This document shows positions 11,862-18,077 of a stretch of 18,077 nucleotides of DNA, in pieces; position 1 is the stretch's first letter, and each line of letters begins with the position of its first letter. Source of the stretch: Verrucomicrobiota bacterium (GTDB lineage Bacteria > Verrucomicrobiota > Verrucomicrobiia > Opitutales > Opitutaceae); the NCBI GenBank assembly GCA_023433275.1, contig JAEZDN010000061.1:1-18077 (forward strand). Direction: 5' to 3'. The position numbers and the translations under genes were made by a program. The notes beneath the pieces are model-generated. The model was not told the DNA's origin. It did no database searches and saw only the letters and a list, made by a program, of their open reading frames with translations.

Positions 11862-14800
11862 ATGAAATGGATCACCGCCCCCGCCTGCGCCCTGCTGCTG
11901 TGTCTGTCCGCCTGCAATTCCGACAAGTCAAAGCCGGCCCAGACGCAACCGCCGCCGCAGCCCGTGCCTTCCCAGCCCGGCGTCACGAATCCTCCGGTCA
12001 CCCCTCCGCCCACCACGCCCGTGCCGGTCTCGCCGGGCGCGGGCACGACCGCCTCGGATATCCCGGGACTAACGCCACTCGACTATCTCTCACTCGAGCA
12101 ACCGATCGATGGCGACCACGCGCTGCGCATCATCTCGCCGACGGTCATCGAACTCACTCGCCTCAGCATCAAGCGGCCCGACCCGGCCGGCATGGACGTG
12201 TGGAATTTTGTCGATGGCAACGGCAACGCCTCGCTGCCCGCGGCCGGCAAGTTCAGCGTCACGGTCAACGGCCAGCCCGCCAGCGTGCAGGCCGTCGGCT
12301 TCAAGCGCCGGCCGCTCTACGCGCCGCTGGCCCTGCGCGACCTGCGCGTGGAAAGCGTGCTCTATCTCAAGCTCGGCACGGCGATCGGCAATGACCAGCC
12401 CGTGGTCGTCAAGAATCCCGACGGCTCGCTCTGGCCGTCCTCGATGAATTTTTCCACCACGGCGAACCCGCTGCGCTACGGCCCGGCGCTGCACGTGAAC
12501 CAGGAGGGTTATCTTCCCGGCCGGCAGAAGAAGGCGATGGTCGGCTATTACCTCGGCACGCTGGGCGAATTGGAACAGGCGCCGGGCGCCGCCTTCCAGA
12601 TCGTCGACGCGGCCACCGGCCGGCAGGTGCACTCGGGCTCGCTGACGCGGCGCGCCGATGTCGGCTGGACCTACAGTCCCACGCCCTACCAGCAGGTGTG
12701 CGAGGCGGACTTCACGTCGTTCAACACGCCCGGACGCTACCGGCTCCTCGTGCCGGGACTCGGTGCGTCGATTCCGTTCCGCATCGACGAGGGCATCGCG
12801 ATGGGCTTCTCGCGCGCGTACGCGCTCGGCCTGTATCACCAGCGCTGCGGCATGCCAAACTCGCTGCCGCACACGCGCCACACGCATGAGGCGTGTCACA
12901 CCAACCCGGCCACGATCCCCAGCGGGGGAGGCTTCGCCTTCACGTGGGGCATCATCGGCAAGGAGGCCGACGTCGTGAATGCCAACAACCCGGCGCAGCT
13001 CGCGCCGAAGCTGAGCGGCGGCGAGGGGGCGCTGCTCTATCCTTTCGTCAACAAGGGCACGGTCGACGTGTCCGGCGGCCACCACGACGCCGGCGACTAC
13101 AGCAAGTACACGATCAACAGCGCCACGCTCGTCCACCAGCTCGTGTTCGGCGCCGATTCCATCGCCGGCGTGGGCGGTCTCGACAATCTTGGCCTGCCGG
13201 AGAGCGGCGACGGCATCAGTGATCTCCTGCAGGAAGCCAAGATCGAGGCGGATTTCCTCGCGAAAATGCAGGATGCCGACGGCGGTTTCTACTTCCTTGT
13301 TTACCCGCGCGAGCGGCGCTACGAGGGCAATGTCCTCCCGGACCGTGGCGACGCCCAGGTCGTCTGGCCGAAGAACACCGCCGCCACCGCGGCCGCGACG
13401 GCGGCGCTGGCGGAGATCGGTTCCTCCCCGAAGTTCAAGGCCGCGTACCCGCAGGCCGCCGCGATGTACCTGAACAAGGCGAAGGCCGGCTGGGATTTCC
13501 TGACCAGGGCGATCGCGAAGCACGGCAAGGCCGGCGCGTACCAGAAGATCACGCACTATGGCGACGACTTCACCCATGACGACGAGCTCGCGTGGGCGGC
13601 GGCGGCGATGTTTGCCGCCACGGGCGACGCCTCGATCCACGCGACGCTCAAGTCGTGGTACGACCCGTCGAATCCCGACACCTGGCGCTGGGGCTGGTGG
13701 CACGGCTACATGGGCTGGGGCAACGCGACGCGTGCGTACGCGTTTGCCGTGCGCAGCGGGCGCCTGACGTCCGCGCAGGTCGACGCCGGTTACATGGCGA
13801 AGGCCGAGGCCGAGGTGCGCGCCGCGGGCGACGATGCGTTGAAGTGGTCGCGCGACAGCGCCTATGGCACGAGCTTCCCGCCGGCGACGAAGCGCATGAA
13901 GAGCGCGGGCTGGTATTTCTCGAGCGCGCAGGCGTTCGACCTCACCGTCGCGCACCAGCTCGCCGCGCGCAGCGAGTATCTCGACGCAGTCGTGGCGAAC
14001 ATGGATTACGAAGGCGGCTCGAACCCGGTGAACGTCTCGTACGTGACCGGCCTCGGGCGCAAGCGCCAGCACGACATCGTGCACCAGTACGCGCAGAACG
14101 ATCGCCGCGACATGCCCCCGACGGGCATTCCGCTGGGCAATCTCCAGACCGGGCCCACCTACAACGGCACCTATGGCACCGAGCCCGCCGCGCTGACCTT
14201 CCCGCGCGACAACGCCGGCACGGCGCCGTACCCGATCTACGATCGCTGGACCGACATGCACAATGTCACCACCGAGTTCGTGCACCTCGACCAGGGCCGC
14301 GCGCTCGCGAGCCTCGCGTACCTCGCCGCGCAATCCGCGCACCGGGGCCAGTCCTGGCGCAGCAGCGCCGGCCAGATCAACGGCCTGCCCGCGCAATTGC
14401 AATCGGGGACACCGGTCACGGCCACGCTGTCGGCCGCGGGCCTCGACCTCACGGGCGCCACCATCGTGTGGGAAGCGGCGGGACAACCGGCGGCGTATGG
14501 TCCGTCGTTCACCTTCACGCCTTCCGGCCATGGTGAGCAATGGGTCGAGGCCGAGGCGGCGCTGCCCGACGGGCGCCGCGTGTTTGCCGTGAAGAATTTC
14601 TTCACCGACAACGGTCGCGCCGCCGTGACGGTCGCCGCCACCGACGCGAACGCGACGTTCGGCGACTCGAGCGACACGGCCACGTTCACGTTCACGCGCA
14701 CGGGTGACACGTCGTCCGAGCTGGTGGTAAAGTACGCCCTGGGTGGCAGCGCCGCCAAATGGAGCGACTATCGCCGGCCCGAGGGCGACATGCCGGTCGA

Positions 14801-14957
14801 GCTGAAGATTCCCGCCGGCGCCGCGTCGGCGTCGTTCTCGATCTACGGCCTGACGAACACGAAAGGCGTCAACCCTGCGACCGTCACGGTGACGGTGTCG
14901 GCCGGATCCACCTACAACGCCGGGAATCCGGCCACGGCCACCGCGACGATCAAGTAA
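11862..14957 (+). CDS. GH9 cellulase-family lipoprotein
   Basis: The 1031-residue protein has a lipoprotein signal peptide with lipobox LSAC (Cys18), then a Pro-rich spacer (about 22-55). From about residue 60 it parallels the C-terminal half of the large GH9 protein nearly throughout: a pre-catalytic module, CelD_N-type Ig-like domain (from about 207, HVNQEGYLP), GH9 catalytic domain (about 311-830), Ig-like domain, and one Calx-beta-like repeat (about 921-1031, DYRRPEGDMP). Catalytic candidates are DAGD 409-412, H741 and E805; C329, C345 and H346 fit the CelD-type zinc site. It probably hydrolyses beta-1,4-glucan or oligosaccharides at the cell envelope. It lacks the C25-like and jelly-roll-like modules. 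The two genes appear to be a tandem duplication separated by 4 kb, since long stretches of catalytic-domain DNA are nearly identical. ATG 11862 is supported by the lipobox and nearby GGGG. Confidence 0.93.
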   Translation: MKWITAPACALLLCLSACNSDKSKPAQTQPPPQPVPSQPGVTNPPVTPPPTTPVPVSPGAGTTASDIPGLTPLDYLSLEQPIDGDHALRIISPTVIELTRLSIKRPDPAGMDVWNFVDGNGNASLPAAGKFSVTVNGQPASVQAVGFKRRPLYAPLALRDLRVESVLYLKLGTAIGNDQPVVVKNPDGSLWPSSMNFSTTANPLRYGPALHVNQEGYLPGRQKKAMVGYYLGTLGELEQAPGAAFQIVDAATGRQVHSGSLTRRADVGWTYSPTPYQQVCEADFTSFNTPGRYRLLVPGLGASIPFRIDEGIAMGFSRAYALGLYHQRCGMPNSLPHTRHTHEACHTNPATIPSGGGFAFTWGIIGKEADVVNANNPAQLAPKLSGGEGALLYPFVNKGTVDVSGGHHDAGDYSKYTINSATLVHQLVFGADSIAGVGGLDNLGLPESGDGISDLLQEAKIEADFLAKMQDADGGFYFLVYPRERRYEGNVLPDRGDAQVVWPKNTAATAAATAALAEIGSSPKFKAAYPQAAAMYLNKAKAGWDFLTRAIAKHGKAGAYQKITHYGDDFTHDDELAWAAAAMFAATGDASIHATLKSWYDPSNPDTWRWGWWHGYMGWGNATRAYAFAVRSGRLTSAQVDAGYMAKAEAEVRAAGDDALKWSRDSAYGTSFPPATKRMKSAGWYFSSAQAFDLTVAHQLAARSEYLDAVVANMDYEGGSNPVNVSYVTGLGRKRQHDIVHQYAQNDRRDMPPTGIPLGNLQTGPTYNGTYGTEPAALTFPRDNAGTAPYPIYDRWTDMHNVTTEFVHLDQGRALASLAYLAAQSAHRGQSWRSSAGQINGLPAQLQSGTPVTATLSAAGLDLTGATIVWEAAGQPAAYGPSFTFTPSGHGEQWVEAEAALPDGRRVFAVKNFFTDNGRAAVTVAATDANATFGDSSDTATFTFTRTGDTSSELVVKYALGGSAAKWSDYRRPEGDMPVELKIPAGAASASFSIYGLTNTKGVNPATVTVTVSAGSTYNAGNPATATATIK

Positions 14958-14965
14958 ACTCGATC

Positions 14966-15135
14966 CGCGGGCGGGGTCGCCCGCGCTCCAGCAAAACAAA
15001 CACGCGGGCGAGGGCGCCCGCGCTCCAGCAACACACAACACACGCGGGCGGGGTCGCCCGCGCTCCAGTAATACAAACCGGCGGGCGAGGGCGCGCGCGA
15101 TCCAGCAAAACCAAACGGCGGGCGGGGGCGCCCGC
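14966..15135. repeat. Five tandem GC stem-loops after the GH9 lipoprotein gene
   Basis: Units begin at 14966, 15003, 15043, about 15080 and about 15117 (37-40 nt spacing). The first three have perfect CGCGGGCG/CGCCCGCG 8-bp stems with 4-nt loops; the fourth has a mismatched arm and the fifth a 7-bp stem. Spacers read CTCCAGCAA-ACAAAC or similar. Starting 8 nt after the stop, they may protect or terminate the mRNA; no T-tract is present. Confidence 0.85.
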
Positions 15136-15139
15136 GATC

Positions 15140-15278
15140 CAGTGGTCCCTTTAAAGAACGACAAAATATGAACTCCTCCAAACTTCAGGTGAAAGCCCTC
15201 TACCATGGGGTATTCCCCGATAGCGCCACGGGGCAGGGGCCGGATAGCCACAACAACCGCTGGGAGGTAAACTCCGGC
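15140..15278 (+). promoter_or_regulatory. Leader of the small heat-shock gene, candidate RNA thermometer
   Basis: GGAGG (15263-15267) lies 11 nt before the ATG at 15279. Its GGAG can pair with CTCC (15272-15275) around loop GTAAA, and CGCT (15258-15261) with AGCG (15282-15285) would enclose both the ribosome site and the AUG. An alternative stem GCCGGA (15239-15244)/TCCGGC (15273-15278) competes for the same bases. No CIRCE inverted repeat is seen; CTTCAGG and CCATGGGG at 15183 and 15203 only loosely recall a heat-shock promoter. Confidence 0.4.
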
Positions 15279-15692
15279 ATGAGCGCTATTTCCGATTCCC
15301 TCTCGCTGCCCATCCCCAACTACGAAACGAAGTGGGACGAGGTGTTCATCGTGGCCCGGCAGTCCAGTTCCCTGGCGGCCGCGCCGAGCTGGCGTCCGGC
15401 GGTGAATGCGTATCGGTGCTCGGACCAGTTCATCATCTTTGCGGAGCTGGCGGGCGTGCCGGCGGAATCGATCGAAGTGCTGGCGGAGTCGCATCGCGTG
15501 GTGATTCGCGGGCGCCGCCCGGCGCCGGAACCGGCGTGCCTGCGCTCGGAAATGGCCCAACTGCTCGCGCTGGAGATCGACCAAGGTTCCTTCGAACGCG
15601 TGCTCGACCTGCCGCATGAGGTGCTGCCGCGCAAAGTCACCACGTCGTTCCGCGACGGTCTGCTCGAAATCCGTCTGGCCCTGGCGTCCTGA
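15279..15692 (+). CDS. Small heat-shock protein, Hsp20/alpha-crystallin family
   Basis: The 137-residue product begins MSAISDSLSLPIPNYETKW. An alpha-crystallin domain covers about residues 45-135. It opens with PAVNAYRCSDQFIIFAELAG and continues with ESIEVLAESHRVVIRGRR and FERVLDLPHEV, closing with DGLLEIRL, the counterpart of the family's G-x-L-x-I-x-L strand. Members hold unfolded cytoplasmic proteins in an ATP-independent manner for refolding or degradation. The C-terminal IxI anchoring motif of many oligomeric members is not visible, and the tail after the domain is very short. The frame stays open to ATG 15168 (174 residues), but the strong GGAGG before 15279 and the unfamily-like composition of the extra 37 residues favour the internal start. 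The lon gene begins 20 nt after its stop, indicating co-transcription. Confidence 0.88.
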   Translation: MSAISDSLSLPIPNYETKWDEVFIVARQSSSLAAAPSWRPAVNAYRCSDQFIIFAELAGVPAESIEVLAESHRVVIRGRRPAPEPACLRSEMAQLLALEIDQGSFERVLDLPHEVLPRKVTTSFRDGLLEIRLALAS

Positions 15693-15712
15693 CGGCGTAA
15701 CCCGCGTTCGCC

Positions 15713-18077
15713 ATGCCCGGGGACACCCTGCTGACCGAGCCGGCGGTCCTGCCGACCGCGCCCCCGGCGATCCCCGGGACGCTCGCGATCCTGCCGGTCA
15801 GGAAAATCGTCCTTTTCCCCGGCCTCGTCGTCACGCTGACCGTCGAGGATCCGACTGCGCGCAAGCTATTCGAGGAATCCGTCCCGAAGGAGCGCATCAT
15901 CGGGATATTCACGCGCAAGCCGGGCAGCCCCGAGCAGCCGGCGATGCGCGACCTGTGCAAGATCGGGGTCGCGGCGAACGTGCTGAAATTGAGCCGGGGC
16001 GACGATGGCTCGCTCAAGGCTACGGTCAGCATGCTCACGCGGATCAAGACGGTGCGCAGCGTGGCGACGAAGCCGTTCCTGCGCGCCGAGGTGGAGGTGT
16101 TGCAGCAGATCGGCCCGGAGCAGGACGACAACTCGTGGCGCGCGGTCGTGCAGGAGTTGCGCGAGCACGCGCTGCAGTACGTGAAGACCGCGCCGGACCT
16201 GCCGCCGTCGACCCTGGGGCTGGTGCGCAGCCTGGAGGATCCGGGCCAGCTCGCGGATTTCGTCGCAGCCAGCCTGCCGCTGGCGGCGGCGCAGAAGCAG
16301 GACCTGCTCGAGACGCTCGACATCCCGCGGCGCGTGCGCGAGGTGCTGGTGCTGGTGTCCGACCAGCTCGAGATCGCGCAGCTGCGGGAGAAGATCGACC
16401 GGGACGTGGCGGCGCATTTCACGGACGTGCAGCGGCGCGCGGTGTTGCGCGAGCAGTTGCGGACGATCCAGAAGGAACTGGGCGAGGACGGCCTCGAGCA
16501 GCAGGCGACCGAGCTGCGCGAACGGCTCGCCGCGGCGGGACCGCCCGAGACCGTGATGGTGCAGGCGGAGCGCGAACTGCGGCGCCTCGCGCGCCTGCCG
16601 CCGAGCAGCAGCGAGTCGTCGCTGGTGGTGACCTATGTCGAACTGCTGGCGGAGCTGCCGTGGAAGAAGCTGACCGAGGACAACCTCGACCTCGCGCGGG
16701 CGCGGGAGATTTTGGACCGCGATCACTATGACTTGGACAAGGTGAAGCGTCGCATCGTCGAGTACCTGGCGGTGCGGAAGCTCAATCCCGGCGGCCGCGG
16801 GTCCGTGTTGTGCTTTGCCGGACCGCCCGGCGTGGGCAAAACCAGCCTCGGGCAATCGATCGCGGATGCGCTGGGCCGGAAGTTCACGCGGATCAGTTTG
16901 GGCGGGGTGAATGACGAGGCCGACATCCGCGGGCATCGGCGCACGTATGTCGGCGCCATGCCGGGCCGGATCATCCAGGAGCTGCGGCGCTGCGGCGTGC
17001 GGAACCCGGTGATGATGCTCGACGAGGTGGACAAGCTGGGATCCGACCGCACGGGTGACCCGGCGAGCGCGTTGCTCGAGGTGCTCGACCCGCGGCAGAA
17101 CGGGCTGTTCATCGACCGGTACCTCGACGTGCCGTTCGACCTCTCGCAGGTGATGTTCATTGCCACGGCGAACTACATGGACGACGTGCCGATCGCGTTG
17201 CGCGACCGGTTGGAGGTGATCCGGCTGCCGGGTTACACGGATGGCGAGAAGGTGGAGATCGCGCTGCGCTACCTGATCCCGCGGCAGCTGGCGGAGAACG
17301 GCCTGAAGCCCGAGCAGGCGAAGCTGCCGCGCGAGACGCTGGCGCGGCTGATCGAGGATTACACGCGGGAGGCGGGTGTGCGGGGGCTGGAGCGTCAGAT
17401 CGGATCGATCTTCCGCTACCTGGCGGCGCTGGTGGCCGAGGACAAGGCGGTCGAGCCGGAGATCACGCGCGAAGCCGTCGAGCGGATTTTGGGTCCCGTG
17501 CGTTTCATTCGGGAGACGCGGCTGACGGTGGCGAAGCCGGGGATTGTCACGGGGCTGGCGTGGACCCCGGTGGGCGGGGAGATCATGCACATCGAGGCGA
17601 TCCGTTATTCGGGCAAGGGCGGGATCATGCTGACGGGCCAGCTTGGCAGCGTGATGCGCGAGAGCGCGCAGGCCGCGCTGAGCCTGGTGCGCTCGCGGGC
17701 GCAGGGGTTGAAGATCCACGCCGACGACCTGCGGGATTACGACATCCACATCCATTTGCCGGCCGGTGCGATCTCGAAGGATGGACCATCGGCGGGCGTC
17801 GGCATGGTCACGGCGATCGCGTCACTTTTCACCGGTCAGAACGTGCGGGCGGACGTGGCCATGACGGGGGAAATCACGTTGCGCGGGTTGGTGCTGCCGA
17901 TTGGCGGATTGAAGGAAAAGCTGCTGGCGGCGCATCGCGCGGGGATTCCGAACGTGATCTTGCCGAAGCTGAACGAGAAGGATTTGGCGGATGTGCCGGC
18001 GGACGTGAAGGGCCAGTTGAATTTGATCCTCGTGGAGACCGTGGACGAGGTGCTGGCGGCGGCGATCGAGCAACTGC
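15713..18077 (+). CDS. lon: ATP-dependent Lon protease (3' end cut by window)
   Basis: 788 codons are visible with no stop before the edge; since family members usually have about 780-830 residues, only a short C-terminal piece should be missing. Domains: N-terminal LON substrate-binding domain (about 20-210, opening LAILPVRKIVLFPGLVV), coiled linker, AAA+ module with Walker A GPPGVGKT 370-377 (Lys376) and Walker B MMLDEVDK (Asp437, Glu438), and the Ser-Lys peptidase with KDGPSAGV (Ser693) and GGLKEKLLAAHR (Lys736). The 43-residue Ser-Lys spacing equals that of E. coli Lon (679/722). It degrades misfolded and regulatory proteins in the cytoplasm, powered by ATP. ATG 15713 is the first start after the hsp20 stop and puts the LON domain at the expected distance. 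Its position behind hsp20 suggests heat-inducible co-expression. Confidence 0.97.
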   Translation, partial: MPGDTLLTEPAVLPTAPPAIPGTLAILPVRKIVLFPGLVVTLTVEDPTARKLFEESVPKERIIGIFTRKPGSPEQPAMRDLCKIGVAANVLKLSRGDDGSLKATVSMLTRIKTVRSVATKPFLRAEVEVLQQIGPEQDDNSWRAVVQELREHALQYVKTAPDLPPSTLGLVRSLEDPGQLADFVAASLPLAAAQKQDLLETLDIPRRVREVLVLVSDQLEIAQLREKIDRDVAAHFTDVQRRAVLREQLRTIQKELGEDGLEQQATELRERLAAAGPPETVMVQAERELRRLARLPPSSSESSLVVTYVELLAELPWKKLTEDNLDLARAREILDRDHYDLDKVKRRIVEYLAVRKLNPGGRGSVLCFAGPPGVGKTSLGQSIADALGRKFTRISLGGVNDEADIRGHRRTYVGAMPGRIIQELRRCGVRNPVMMLDEVDKLGSDRTGDPASALLEVLDPRQNGLFIDRYLDVPFDLSQVMFIATANYMDDVPIALRDRLEVIRLPGYTDGEKVEIALRYLIPRQLAENGLKPEQAKLPRETLARLIEDYTREAGVRGLERQIGSIFRYLAALVAEDKAVEPEITREAVERILGPVRFIRETRLTVAKPGIVTGLAWTPVGGEIMHIEAIRYSGKGGIMLTGQLGSVMRESAQAALSLVRSRAQGLKIHADDLRDYDIHIHLPAGAISKDGPSAGVGMVTAIASLFTGQNVRADVAMTGEITLRGLVLPIGGLKEKLLAAHRAGIPNVILPKLNEKDLADVPADVKGQLNLILVETVDEVLAAAIEQL

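Noticed and set aside
15168..15278. 37-residue N-terminal extension of Hsp20
   Set aside because: A strong GGAGG precedes the internal ATG 15279, and the extension sequence coincides with the structured leader.
12090..15617. 1175-codon minus-strand frame across the GH9 lipoprotein gene and hsp20
   Set aside because: Same composition artefact; it also crosses the stem-loop array, and the sense strand carries clear catalytic motifs.
15866..17755. 629-codon minus-strand frame inside lon
   Set aside because: Antisense shadow of a gene with complete Lon motifs.

Overview
The window is GC-rich (apart from the repeats) and looks like a chromosome segment from a free-living, polysaccharide-degrading bacterium. 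The very large multi-domain secreted glycosidase, the weak Shine-Dalgarno signals and the GC-palindromic intergenic repeats suggest Verrucomicrobiota, probably Opitutaceae. That placement is inference from style, not a marker gene.

Layout. 1-1050: repeat island A, then a terminator-like hairpin (1052-1080) and a short leader. 1165-7905 (+): a 2246-residue secreted protein with an Fn3 domain, a gingipain/C25-like domain, Ig-like modules, a jelly-roll-like module, Calx-beta-like repeats and a GH9 cellulase domain. 7921-8255: hairpins, a possible 49-residue membrane protein (7979-8128), and a structured segment ending in a strong terminator. 8256-9332: repeat island B. 9338-9793 (-): a small DUF2892/YgaP-like membrane protein. 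9941-10480 (+): a secreted EF-hand protein. 10493-11580: repeat island C. 11601-11861: structured leader. 11862-14957 (+): a lipoprotein GH9 paralogue (1031 aa). 14966-15135: five GC stem-loops. 15279-15692 (+): a small heat-shock protein. 15713-18077 (+): Lon protease, cut by the window edge just before its C-terminus.

Function. The two GH9 proteins share the same catalytic core, Zn-type Cys/His set and C-terminal Ig-like plus Calx-beta-like tail. One looks released or surface-displayed with many binding modules; the other is lipid-anchored. They plausibly work in sequence on beta-glucans. Hsp20 and Lon form a tight proteostasis pair (20-nt gap), and the hsp20 leader can fold over its ribosome-binding site.

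The most unusual feature is the repeat islands. They are mosaics of modules that are themselves tandem repeats with different, strictly kept periods: 8 nt (GGGTGTGA), 7 nt (ACCTGAN, AGCTGAN and TTATTGG) and 6 nt (GAGAAA/GATTAA). These are joined with hairpin modules and 96-122 bp unique-looking segments that recur as direct repeats. No transposase, CRISPR or RNA gene explains them. Homology statements here come from reading motifs only; no database search was run.
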